This document shows positions 21,985 to 30,021 of a stretch of DNA of 33,429 nt, in pieces. The stretch spans positions 1 to 33,429 of the forward strand of contig CACZHC010000021.1 of the NCBI GenBank assembly GCA_902780865.1, written 5' to 3'. The notes under the pieces were generated by a model that saw only the letters and a program-made list of their open reading frames with translations, did not search any database and was not told the DNA's origin. The number at the start of each line of letters is the position of its first letter. Within the stretch, counting starts at the first letter, position 1. The position numbers and the translations under genes are program-made. The stretch comes from an uncultured bacterium. GTDB taxonomy: Bacteria; Verrucomicrobiota; Kiritimatiellia; RFP12; UBA1067.

Positions 21985-24900
21985 ATGGTTATGAGAGGGA
22001 GAATGATTGCGACTGCGGTCGCGACGGCGATGATGTGCGCATCGCTTTTGGCGGACATTCCGGAATCAGTCGATGTGCTTGTGCTCGGCGGCACGGTCCG
22101 CGGCGTTTCCGCCGCGGTTGCGGCCAAGGAGGCAGGGGCGAACGTGTATCTCGTCGCCCCGCGTCCGTACCTGGGCGAGGACATTGCAGGAAAGCTGAGG
22201 CTCAAGAAGCCGGCTGGAGAACTCGGCCCAATCTGCGCTGCAATCTACGACCCCAAGGGGCACGAGGGATCCTATGCGTTTGGCGACACCACGCCCGTGC
22301 AGGCCAAGAAGGCGCTTGACCGCGCGCTTCTCGATGCAGGCGTGCCGTTCATAACGTGGACGGTCGGGACCGAAGTCCTCAAGGACGCGCAGGGCCGCGA
22401 TTCAGGGGCCGTCGTGGTCAACCGCAACGGCGCGCGGACGATCCGCGCAAAGGCCGTTGTCGACGCGCGCGACAGGATAGGTCCTCTCGAGAGGGGCGAG
22501 TATCCGTTCGTCCGGTACATTATCTCGGGCGAGGCGCCGAAGTCCGACCGCGTAAAGGCGACTGCCGTCTCCGACGCGATAGTGGTAAAGGAGGGCGCAA
22601 AGGGGCCGTTCCAGAGCAAGAACCAGCCAAAGGAGATAGCCGCGCGGCTGTGGAAGTGCGAGATGACCCTCCCCGTGGCGGACGGCTCGGCCCGCTCGCT
22701 CGCCGAGGCGGAGCAGCTGGCCCGCGACCTCACCTGGACGCCCACTCAGGTCGACTCGGCCGATTCGCTCGTGTTCGGCGTGGATGCCTACGACGCCTCG
22801 GCCGAGGAGCGCGCGGGGCGCGAGCTCGGGCAGAAGGCGGCCGAGGCCGCCAAGGGGGCCGCTGGCCCGCTGCCGGCCGCACTGGCTGAACTTCCGGTGA
22901 TTGCGGAGTGCGACGTCTTTGTGGCGGGTGCCGGAACCGGCGGCGCGCCAGCCGCCATCGCGGCCGCGAGGGCAGGCGCGAAGACGATCGTCGCCGAGTA
23001 CCTGCCGCGTATGGGCGGCACAATGACCGACGGACTTATCGGGCTTTACTGCTATGGCCTCAAAATTGGGTTTACGGCGGAGCTCGACAAGGGAGTGCAC
23101 GACTTCGGGGCGATATACGGGCAGTGCAAGGCCGAGTGGATGCGCGCCGAGGCCCGCAAGGCCGGCGCCGAGATATGGTTCGGCGCACTTGTGTGCGGCG
23201 TGCGCAAGGAAGGGAGCGCCATTGTGGCCGTCGAGGTGGCGTTCCAGGACGGCACGCACGGACTTGTCAAGACGAGCGCGGCCGTAGATGCCACGGGCAA
23301 CGCAGACCTTGCCGCGTTCGCCGGCGAGGAGACGGAGTTTATCGACGCCACGGAGCTTTCGCTCCAGGGAGCCGGCTCCACGCCGAAGATCCTCGGCACC
23401 AGCTACCAGAACACGGACTACGCCTTCGTAGACGACACGGACGCCGAGGATCTCTGCCACTTCACGCTTCGCGCGAGGCAGAACTTCGGCTCCTATGTGT
23501 GGGACCAGAGCCAGAACGTGAACAGCCGCGAACGCAGGCGTCTGCACGGCGTCTACTACGTGACTGCGCAGGACATAATGAACAACAGGACATACCCAGA
23601 CGTGATTTCGCTTGCGCGTTCCAACTTCGATACGCACGGGCAGACGGTCTCGGACGAGTTCTTCATCGAGGCGCCGCACGCCAAGGATGCGCTCAAGGTC
23701 AACATACCGTTCCGCGCGCTCCTTCCCAGGAACACGGACGGACTTCTCGTCACAGGTCTCGGGATGAGCGCACACCGCGACGCGATGCCGGTGTTGCGCA
23801 TGCAGCCAGACGTGCAGAACCAGGGCTATGCTGCGGGGCTTGCGGTCGCACAGAGCGTGAAGGACGGCGTACGCCTTCGCGACATCGACATCTACACGCT
23901 CCAGCGCAAGCTCGTGAATCTCGGGATCATAGGCGAGGACGCAATCGGGATGAAGGACAACTTCCCGCTACCCGACTCCGAGATCGCCAATTCCGTGAAG
24001 ACCCTTGCCAACGGATACGAAGGGCTTTCGAAGGTCTTAAGCGACACGAAGCGCTCGCTTCCGCTTCTGCGCACGGCGTATGCCGCGGCCGTGGAACCTG
24101 ATGCCAAGCTTGTCTATGCGCATGTCCTTGGGCTTCTCGGCGACGCCACTGGCCGCAAGACGCTTGAGGACAAGCTTGCGTCCGCGGAATCGTGGGACAA
24201 GGGCTGGAACTACAAGGGCATGGACCAGTTCGGCAGAAGCGTCAGCCTCCTCGATTCGTATGTCATAGCCCTCGGGCGCTGCGGGGCGGAGACGTCATTC
24301 GCGCCGATAGATGCACTTGCGAGAAAGCTCGGCGGCAAGTCCGAGTACTCGCATTTCCGCGCGGTCGCGCTTGCGCTGGAGCGGCTTGGAGACAGGCGCG
24401 GAGCGGAAACCCTCGCCGCGCTGCTCGCGCTGAAGGGCGTTGCGGGCCATGCCTTCGCGCCGGACGACGTGGCGCACAAGGTGCCCGGGTACGACAAGTT
24501 CGCCACCCGCAACCTGGGGCTTGGCGACATGGAGCGCAGCGACTGCCTGCGCGAACTTTGCATTGCGCGCGCCCTCTACAACCTGGGCGATCTCGACGGC
24601 AGGGGCGCCAAGGCGCTGCGCGCATACGCCGACGATCCGCGCAAGGCATACGCAAACCACGCGCGCCAGGTGCTCAAGGTGGACCCGTGCTCATGCGTCG
24701 ATCCGTTCGTGGGGACGGCGGGATTCGGGCACACCACGCCGGCCGCATGCGTTCCGTTCGGGCTGATACAGGCCGGTCCCGATACGGGCAACGGAGACTG
24801 GGATCACTGCTCTGGCTACAACTACGGCGACAAGTCGGTTCTCGGCTTTTCGCAGACTCACCTCAACGGCACTGGATGCCCGGACCTGGGCGACGTCAAG

Positions 24901-26781
24901 CTGCTTCCGTTCGTCTCGGATTCCGTCCCGGAATCGCTCGCGATCGACAAGTCCGGCGAAGTGGCCCGCCCTGGCTACTACGCGGTCGCCCTGGAAGGGG
25001 GCGTCCGCGTAGAGGCTACCGCGAGCGAGCACTGCGCGGTGTACAGGATAGCGTACCCCGACGGCGCGCGGAAGCGCCTTGCGGTAGATCCGCGCTGGTG
25101 CATTTCCGGCTCCAGGCCGCCTTCCTCCAGGATTAAGTCGTGTGATGTCTCGCTCAACGGACGCACTGGGCTTTCAGGCAATGTCTCGTGCGACAACTGG
25201 GTGAACCGCTCCTACGCGTTCAAGATGGAGTTCAGTAGGCATTTCTCGTCCGAGAGCGGCCTTGTCTTCGACTTTGATCTCAAGGACGGCGAACCACTCG
25301 TCGTGAAGGTTGCGCTTTCCGCGCTTGGAGATGTCGCCGCGGCAGATCGCAACATGCGCTTGGAGGTGCCGGGATTTGACTTTACGACAGTGGAGGCGTC
25401 GGCACGCGAGAAGTGGTCGCAGGCGCTTTCATGTGTGCAGATCGAAGGCGACGACGCGCAGAAGCGCAATTTCTACACTTCGCTCTACCACCTCTTCTTC
25501 CAGCCCAATAACCTCGCAGAAGTCGGCTGCAAGCCGTTTTACTCCACGCTATCCACCTGGGACACCTTCCGTGCGGCGCATCCGCTCTATACGATACTTA
25601 TGCCGGAGCGTGCGGCTGCGTTCGTGGACTCCATGCTCGAGCAGGGCAGGCGTACGGGATACCTCCCGATATGGACGCTGTGGGGTCGCGACAACCAGTG
25701 CATGATCGGTACGCATTCTATTCCTGTCATCGTCGACTGGTTCCTGAAAGAAGTTGGAGAGAAGAGTTCGAGTTCGAGAAAGGAAGAAAAAATCCATTCT
25801 CCAACTCCAACTCTGAACTCCAACTCATATTGGCTCGCTGCCTACGCGCAAATCAAGGACACGCTTACGAAGCCGCACAAGGGGCGCATAAAGGAGCGCT
25901 GGGATTTGCTCGACAAGTACGGCTACTATCCGTTCGACGAAATCAAGGGCGAGTCCGTCTCGCGCACGATGGAGTGCGCATACGACGACTGGTGCGCGGG
26001 CATGATGGCGGAAGGACTTGGCTTCAAGGACGACGCGGAGTTCTTCTTCAAGCGTGCGGAAAACTGGCGGAATGTCTTTGATCCGTCAATTGGCCTTGTG
26101 CGCGGCAAGGACACGAAGGGGAACTGGCGCGAACCGTACAATCCGTATGCCCTTGGGCATGGAGCCGACCTTGCCAACGACTTCACCGAAGGCAACGCGT
26201 TCCAGTACACATGGCACGTGATGCAGAATCCGCAGGGGCTTGTGGGCGCGATGGGCGGACGCGAAGCATTTGTCAGGAAGCTCGATTCGCTTTTCCTGCA
26301 GCCCGACACGGTGGAAGGATCTGGATGCGTGGTAGATGTCACGGGTCTTATCGGCCAATATGTCCACGGCAATGAGCCGAGCCACCACGTCATCTACTTC
26401 TATCCGCAGGTCGGGCATCCCGAAAAGGCGGCGGAGCGCATCCGCGAGGTGTTCGACAAGTTCTATATCCCCAAGCCGGACGGACTGTGCGGCAACGACG
26501 ACTGCGGGCAGATGAGCGCATGGTACATCTTCAGTGCAATGGGCTTCTATCCGTTCAACCCGTGCGGAGGAGAATACATCATCGGCGCACCGCAAGTCGC
26601 TTGCGCGAAGTTGAAAGTTGAAAGTGGAGAGTTTAAAGTGGTCGCCCGCAACCTCTCCCGTGAGAACAAGTACGTGAAGTCCGTGACGCTCAACGGCAAG
26701 CCGATCACTGACTGGAAGATACGCCATGCTGACATCATGGCGGGTGGAGAGCTTGTCTTTGAAATGACGGCTGGCAGATAG
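21985..26781 (+). CDS. Secreted fusion: FAD-dependent oxidoreductase + HEAT-like region + GH92 alpha-mannosidase
   Basis: A 1598-residue secreted protein (signal peptide about 1-24). Two FAD-binding dinucleotide folds occur: VDVLVLGGTVRGVSAAVAA near residue 30 and CDVFVAGAGTGGAPAAIAA near residue 310, with PRMGGTMTDG after the second, as in the FAD_oxidored family. Residues about 690-895 are helical HEAT-like repeats. From about residue 902 a complete GH92 follows: CVDPFVGTAGFGHTTPA, GYNYGDKSVLGFSQTHLNG, HGNEPSHHVIYFYP and GNDDCGQMSAWYIFSAMGFY. GH92 enzymes are exo-acting, Ca-dependent alpha-mannosidases. No stop, frameshift or second signal peptide lies at the junction (near nt 24690). A low-complexity insertion around 25764-25826 interrupts the GH92 helical domain. 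AAGGAG is 9 nt before the ATG. Confidence 0.9.
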   Translation: MVMRGRMIATAVATAMMCASLLADIPESVDVLVLGGTVRGVSAAVAAKEAGANVYLVAPRPYLGEDIAGKLRLKKPAGELGPICAAIYDPKGHEGSYAFGDTTPVQAKKALDRALLDAGVPFITWTVGTEVLKDAQGRDSGAVVVNRNGARTIRAKAVVDARDRIGPLERGEYPFVRYIISGEAPKSDRVKATAVSDAIVVKEGAKGPFQSKNQPKEIAARLWKCEMTLPVADGSARSLAEAEQLARDLTWTPTQVDSADSLVFGVDAYDASAEERAGRELGQKAAEAAKGAAGPLPAALAELPVIAECDVFVAGAGTGGAPAAIAAARAGAKTIVAEYLPRMGGTMTDGLIGLYCYGLKIGFTAELDKGVHDFGAIYGQCKAEWMRAEARKAGAEIWFGALVCGVRKEGSAIVAVEVAFQDGTHGLVKTSAAVDATGNADLAAFAGEETEFIDATELSLQGAGSTPKILGTSYQNTDYAFVDDTDAEDLCHFTLRARQNFGSYVWDQSQNVNSRERRRLHGVYYVTAQDIMNNRTYPDVISLARSNFDTHGQTVSDEFFIEAPHAKDALKVNIPFRALLPRNTDGLLVTGLGMSAHRDAMPVLRMQPDVQNQGYAAGLAVAQSVKDGVRLRDIDIYTLQRKLVNLGIIGEDAIGMKDNFPLPDSEIANSVKTLANGYEGLSKVLSDTKRSLPLLRTAYAAAVEPDAKLVYAHVLGLLGDATGRKTLEDKLASAESWDKGWNYKGMDQFGRSVSLLDSYVIALGRCGAETSFAPIDALARKLGGKSEYSHFRAVALALERLGDRRGAETLAALLALKGVAGHAFAPDDVAHKVPGYDKFATRNLGLGDMERSDCLRELCIARALYNLGDLDGRGAKALRAYADDPRKAYANHARQVLKVDPCSCVDPFVGTAGFGHTTPAACVPFGLIQAGPDTGNGDWDHCSGYNYGDKSVLGFSQTHLNGTGCPDLGDVKLLPFVSDSVPESLAIDKSGEVARPGYYAVALEGGVRVEATASEHCAVYRIAYPDGARKRLAVDPRWCISGSRPPSSRIKSCDVSLNGRTGLSGNVSCDNWVNRSYAFKMEFSRHFSSESGLVFDFDLKDGEPLVVKVALSALGDVAAADRNMRLEVPGFDFTTVEASAREKWSQALSCVQIEGDDAQKRNFYTSLYHLFFQPNNLAEVGCKPFYSTLSTWDTFRAAHPLYTILMPERAAAFVDSMLEQGRRTGYLPIWTLWGRDNQCMIGTHSIPVIVDWFLKEVGEKSSSSRKEEKIHSPTPTLNSNSYWLAAYAQIKDTLTKPHKGRIKERWDLLDKYGYYPFDEIKGESVSRTMECAYDDWCAGMMAEGLGFKDDAEFFFKRAENWRNVFDPSIGLVRGKDTKGNWREPYNPYALGHGADLANDFTEGNAFQYTWHVMQNPQGLVGAMGGREAFVRKLDSLFLQPDTVEGSGCVVDVTGLIGQYVHGNEPSHHVIYFYPQVGHPEKAAERIREVFDKFYIPKPDGLCGNDDCGQMSAWYIFSAMGFYPFNPCGGEYIIGAPQVACAKLKVESGEFKVVARNLSRENKYVKSVTLNGKPITDWKIRHADIMAGGELVFEMTAGR
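25764..25826 (+). repeat. GAGTT-type palindromic element inside the GH92 reading frame
   Basis: Left arm GAGTTCGAGTTCGAGAA (25764-25780) and right arm TTCTCCAACTCCAACTC (25797-25813) pair over 17 positions with two C-C mismatches and a 16-nt loop; a TGAACTCCAACTC tail follows. It is translated in frame as a Ser/Lys then Ser/Asn/Pro/Thr-rich insert. A 29-nt right part matches 25 of 29 bases with the element in the AEC gene at 32481-32509. Confidence 0.65.
26608..26640 (+). repeat. Simple direct repeat (GTTGAAA type) near the GH92 3' end
   Basis: AAGTTGAAAGTTGAAAGTGG followed by AGAGTTTAAAGTGG is an iterated GTTGAAA/GTGGAGA pattern, AT-richer than its surroundings. It encodes KLKVESGEFKVVA, which also fits the expected GH92 C-terminal strand, so it may be a coding coincidence rather than an inserted element. 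Confidence 0.35.
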
Positions 26782-26852
26782 CGGCATCGGCGTTGAACAC
26801 GCATTCCGCCGTCCTGCGAGTTCATCGTAAAGACAATGCCGACGGCTTGCGG

Positions 26853-27491
26853 CTACTGCAGGAAGGGATTTGACGCGACCTCGCGGGAGATGGTCGTCTC
26901 GATTCCGTGGCCGGGAACCACCACCGTGTCGTTGGGAAGGTCTTTCAGCTTTTCGAGAGATTCCTGCAGCGTCGCCATGTCGCCGCCGGGGAAGTCGGTG
27001 CGTCCGACCGAACCGCAGAAGAGCGTGTCGCCGGAGAAGAGCGTCGCCGGCTTGCCGTCGCTTGTCTTGAAGAGGTAGCAGATGCCGCCTGGCGTGTGGC
27101 CGGGAGTGTCTATCACATCGACGGTCGCCGTCCAGCCGATGCCTGCGAGGAACGACCCCAGATCCTTTGCGCTTTTGACGTTCTTAAGCTCTGCCACAAG
27201 CGGGTAGTCGGGCGGGAACTGGTTGAAGGGGTGGGAGACGATCTTCGCGTCTGCGTCGCTGATGAAGACGGGGAGATCGGGATATGCCCGCTGGAGTTCC
27301 GGAATCGCGCTGATGTGGTCGAAGTGCGCGTGGGTGAGAAGAACTGCCGCGATGGCGAGCCCCTGTTTCTTTAGCTCCGCGCGTATGCGCGTCGCCTCTG
27401 CGCCGGGATCGACGACAATCGCCTTGTCGTTTTCGCTCAGGATGGAGCAGTTTACCTCGAAGGTTCCGACTTGAAATGTTGTACGGTTCAT
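26853..27491 (-). CDS. MBL-fold metallo-hydrolase (glyoxalase II-like)
   Basis: A 212-residue metallo-beta-lactamase-fold hydrolase of the YcbL/glyoxalase II-like group. The metal-binding motif is LLTHAHFDHISAIPE, followed by the downstream ligands in DTPGHTPGG, FSGDTLFCGSVGRTDFPGGD and VVPGHG. It has the core fold only, without the extra C-terminal domain of true glyoxalase II. It probably hydrolyses a thioester or similar small substrate in the cytoplasm. The ATG at 27491 overlaps the stop of the upstream flavoprotein gene by ATGA (27488-27491), so the two are one operon. It converges with the GH92 gene, with 71 nt between the stops and no clear terminator. Confidence 0.9.
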   Translation of the reverse strand: MNRTTFQVGTFEVNCSILSENDKAIVVDPGAEATRIRAELKKQGLAIAAVLLTHAHFDHISAIPELQRAYPDLPVFISDADAKIVSHPFNQFPPDYPLVAELKNVKSAKDLGSFLAGIGWTATVDVIDTPGHTPGGICYLFKTSDGKPATLFSGDTLFCGSVGRTDFPGGDMATLQESLEKLKDLPNDTVVVPGHGIETTISREVASNPFLQ

Positions 27492-28606
27492 GGCGTCTTC
27501 TCCTTTTTTGCGATGCTTGCGACTGCCTTGCGCGCCGTTGCGAAGGCGAGAGTCAGGTTGTAGCCGCCGGTCGGGCCGTCGATGTCCATCACTTCGCCGG
27601 CGAAGTAGAGCCCCGGGACGATCTTCGACTGCATCGTGTGCGGGTCGACTTCCTTCGTGTCAACGCCGCCGATCGTCACGATCGCTTCTTTAAGCGGACG
27701 CGGCCGCAGACTGTCGAGCCTGACCGTCTCGCGCCCGAAGGAGACTTCGGCTGAGAGCCGTGCCGCCGCGCCCCTCTCGCGCATCCAGTGCTCGATGAAC
27801 CGCTGTGCGTTGTAGATCGCGGCGCCCGAGAGCCCGAAGCGCTCGCAGTCGATTTCGCCGCGATACTCGAAGACCGCCTTGTCGGATGCGTCGAACACCT
27901 TTGCCGCGCCGTCCTCGAAGCGGCGCCCGGCGAGCCGCGTCACCTTCTCGTCGCGCGTCTCGAGCCCGATGAGCCCCGGGCGGTACGGAATGAGTCTGTG
28001 CCCGAGAGCCTGGGCGAAGCGCTGCCCGTCGCCGACCGAGCCGGTCTTCGGGTAGCTTGCGCCGCCCGTCGCGAGAAGCACGTTCTCCGCGAGGATCGAG
28101 AAGCTGTTCGCGACTATGGCGAAGCGCGCGGCCCCGCCCTTGACGGCGGCGATCTCCTTCACCGGGCAGTTCGTGACGATCGGCACCTCCTCGTCGCGCA
28201 GCAGGTCGCCGAACGCGTGGACTATCGTCGCCGCCTTTTCGTCCGCCGGGAAGATGCGCCCGTCGGTCATTCGCTTCGTCCTCACGCCGAGCGACTGGAA
28301 CCCGCGGCAGATCTGCCGCGGAGGGCATTCGCGCACCGCCTCCGCGACGAACTCGGCGCACCGCGCGGCGATTCCGCCGCGCGAAATGTCCTTAAGGAAC
28401 TGTTCGGGAGAGATGTCTTTCGCGAAGTTGCAGCGGCCGTTCGCCGTCATCAGCACCTTTGACCCGAGCCGCGCCTTGCGTTCGACGAGGACGCATGGAA
28501 CGCCGCGTTCCGCGGCGACCGCCGCCGCGAACATCCCCGCTGCGCCACCGCCGACGATGACGAGTTTCGCGGGCCCTGCAGATTGGCGCTGGTTGTTGCC
28601 GTCCAT
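27488..28606 (-). CDS. HI0933/YhiN-family FAD-dependent flavoprotein
   Basis: A 372-residue flavoprotein of the HI0933 family (also annotated as aminoacetone oxidase family or BaiN-like). The FAD-binding GGGAAG motif lies in KLVIVGGGAAGMFAAAVAAE, and KVLMTANGRCNFAKD is the family signature. LLATGGASYPKTGSVGDG and the C-terminal LYFAGEVMDIDGPTGGYN complete the FAD site. The physiological reaction is not established for most members. It is predicted leaderless: the ATG at 28606 lies 7 nt from a -10 box. It overlaps the MBL hydrolase gene by ATGA. Confidence 0.92.
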   Translation of the reverse strand: MDGNNQRQSAGPAKLVIVGGGAAGMFAAAVAAERGVPCVLVERKARLGSKVLMTANGRCNFAKDISPEQFLKDISRGGIAARCAEFVAEAVRECPPRQICRGFQSLGVRTKRMTDGRIFPADEKAATIVHAFGDLLRDEEVPIVTNCPVKEIAAVKGGAARFAIVANSFSILAENVLLATGGASYPKTGSVGDGQRFAQALGHRLIPYRPGLIGLETRDEKVTRLAGRRFEDGAAKVFDASDKAVFEYRGEIDCERFGLSGAAIYNAQRFIEHWMRERGAAARLSAEVSFGRETVRLDSLRPRPLKEAIVTIGGVDTKEVDPHTMQSKIVPGLYFAGEVMDIDGPTGGYNLTLAFATARKAVASIAKKEKTP

Positions 28607-28613
28607 GGATGAT

Positions 28614-28622
28614 AGTATACCA
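28614..28622 (-). promoter_or_regulatory. Flavoprotein operon extended -10, predicted leaderless
   Basis: Minus-strand TGGTATACT ends 7 nt before the ATG at 28606. It is divergent from the GH43 promoter at 28652-28660, with the two -10 boxes 29 nt apart. Confidence 0.7.
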
Positions 28623-28651
28623 AATGTCCCCTGTGAGGCGAATGGAGAAAA

Positions 28652-28660
28652 TGGTATAAT
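28652..28660 (+). promoter_or_regulatory. GH43 promoter (extended -10) with a short leader
   Basis: TGGTATAAT, then an expected start near 28667. The leader of about 20 nt contains a near-perfect Shine-Dalgarno AGGAGGT (28674-28680), 7 nt before the ATG at 28688. Confidence 0.7.
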
Positions 28661-28687
28661 TCAGATGCCATACAGGAGGTGGTGCAT

Positions 28688-30004
28688 ATGAAGAAGTCGA
28701 GTGCGGCCCTTGCGGCCTTTGCGGTGCTGACTGCGTTTGCCGGGGAGGTCTCGCCGCTTTTGAGCGGCTTTCATCCCGACCCGAGCGTTACGAGGGGCGC
28801 AGACGGCGCGTATTATCTCGTGACGAGCACGTTCATGTGGAATCCGGGGATTCCCGTATACCGCAGCGACGACTTCCGCACCTGGTCGCGTGTGGGACAC
28901 GCGCTGCCGGATATCGCGGTTGTCATCGAGTCCGGCGACGAGTTCACGGACGACGACGGGGTCTGGGCGCCGACGATCCGATTCCGCGACGGAACGTATT
29001 ACATGACCTTCACATTCCACGGCAGGGAGTTTCGCAACTACCTGACCACGGCAAAGGATCCGGCGGGACCGTGGACGAAGCCAGTCCATGTCAAGGCGGC
29101 GGACGGAGGAATCGACCCGAGCCTCTTCTTCGACGACGGCGGCAAGGTATACTGGACGGCGACCATGCCTGCGCGCAAGCCGAATCGGGAGGGGCACATC
29201 GAGATATACGTGCAGGAGATCGACCTTGCCTCCGGTCAGCTCGTCGGACGGCGCGAATACATCACGGACGGTGTCTTCCCCGGGGCGCAGTGGGCGGAGG
29301 GGCCGCATGTCTACAAGAAGGACGGAGTATACCGTCTCGTGATCGCGGAGGGAGGCACGGACTTTAACCATGCGGCGACGGCGCTCAAGTCGAAGAGCGT
29401 GTGGGGTCCGTATCTGCCGCAGAAGTCGAACCCTCTCGTCACTCGCCGCGACCGCGGGAAGGATAGCCCGCTCCAGGCGACGGGACACTCCGACATCGTC
29501 GAGGCGCGCGAAGGCGGCCTCTACGCCGTCTTCCTCGGGAAGCGTCCGATAGGAGCCGACCGGCGCGTCACGCTCGGGCGCGAGACGTTTGCGTGCCGCG
29601 CGGAGTGGAAGGACGAGGAGGAGTGCCGTGTCAAGGCGCAGGGGCGTGTGTTTCGCATCCGGAGATTGAGGGGCTTCGCATTTGACGAAACGCTTTCGGA
29701 CGCGAAGGTGGGCGATGGTCTTGTCCTTTGGCGCAGTGCGCACGGGTACATTCTCGTCGAGCGCCGCGCAGACGGCATCCATCTTGTCGTCAGCGACGCT
29801 GAGGGGCTGCACGAGCGCGGCTTTGCACCACACGTCGGCGAAGGCGTTTCGCTTGGGCTTGTCTCTCGCGACGGCCTTTCCGTCCGCGCCTACGCCGGCA
29901 AGGAGCTTCTTGGCGAAGTCTCGACTGCCTGCGTCTCCGAAAGTGGCAGGCACACGCATTTCAACGGGCTTGGAATCGGCCGGACGGAAAGGTCGGGGAA
30001 ATAG
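28688..30004 (+). CDS. Secreted GH43 family glycoside hydrolase
   Basis: A 438-residue secreted enzyme (signal peptide ending near FAGE). The GH43 five-bladed propeller carries its catalytic triad: Asp31 (base, in SGFHPDPSV), Asp143 (in GGIDPSLFFDD) and Glu204 (acid, in QWAEGPHVYKKDG). Other family motifs are GVWAPTIRFRDGTYYMTF and TGHSDIVEA. GH43 enzymes are mostly beta-xylosidases, alpha-L-arabinofuranosidases or galactan-active; the substrate here is open. About 110 residues follow the propeller and may be a small beta-sandwich. A perfect AGGAGG precedes the ATG at 28688, which is favoured over the GTG at 28679. Its TAG stop lies inside a hairpin shared with the convergent gene. Confidence 0.92.
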   Translation: MKKSSAALAAFAVLTAFAGEVSPLLSGFHPDPSVTRGADGAYYLVTSTFMWNPGIPVYRSDDFRTWSRVGHALPDIAVVIESGDEFTDDDGVWAPTIRFRDGTYYMTFTFHGREFRNYLTTAKDPAGPWTKPVHVKAADGGIDPSLFFDDGGKVYWTATMPARKPNREGHIEIYVQEIDLASGQLVGRREYITDGVFPGAQWAEGPHVYKKDGVYRLVIAEGGTDFNHAATALKSKSVWGPYLPQKSNPLVTRRDRGKDSPLQATGHSDIVEAREGGLYAVFLGKRPIGADRRVTLGRETFACRAEWKDEEECRVKAQGRVFRIRRLRGFAFDETLSDAKVGDGLVLWRSAHGYILVERRADGIHLVVSDAEGLHERGFAPHVGEGVSLGLVSRDGLSVRAYAGKELLGEVSTACVSESGRHTHFNGLGIGRTERSGK

Positions 30005-30021
30005 CCGCGAACGCGCGGCTA
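30002..30021. terminator. Perfect hairpin containing both convergent stop codons
   Basis: TAGCCGCG (30002-30009) and CGCGGCTA (30014-30021) form a perfect 8-bp stem with an AACG tetraloop. The first three bases are the TAG stop of the GH43 gene; the last three are the reverse complement of the TAG stop of the convergent gene. No T-tract follows on either side, so it would be an atypical bidirectional terminator or transcript-end protector. Confidence 0.5.

Noticed and set aside
21978..22319. Alternative ATG and frame at 21978 before the FAD/GH92 gene
   Set aside because: It gives an Arg/Gly-rich shadow peptide; the frame at 21985 begins a proper signal peptide at better Shine-Dalgarno spacing.
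24690..24710. FAD/GH92 as two genes with a missed stop
   Set aside because: The frame is continuous, and no start codon with Shine-Dalgarno or signal peptide precedes the GH92 part.
26782..26852. Terminator between the GH92 and MBL genes
   Set aside because: Only short GC inverted repeats such as GCCG/CGGC are visible, with no T-tract on either strand.
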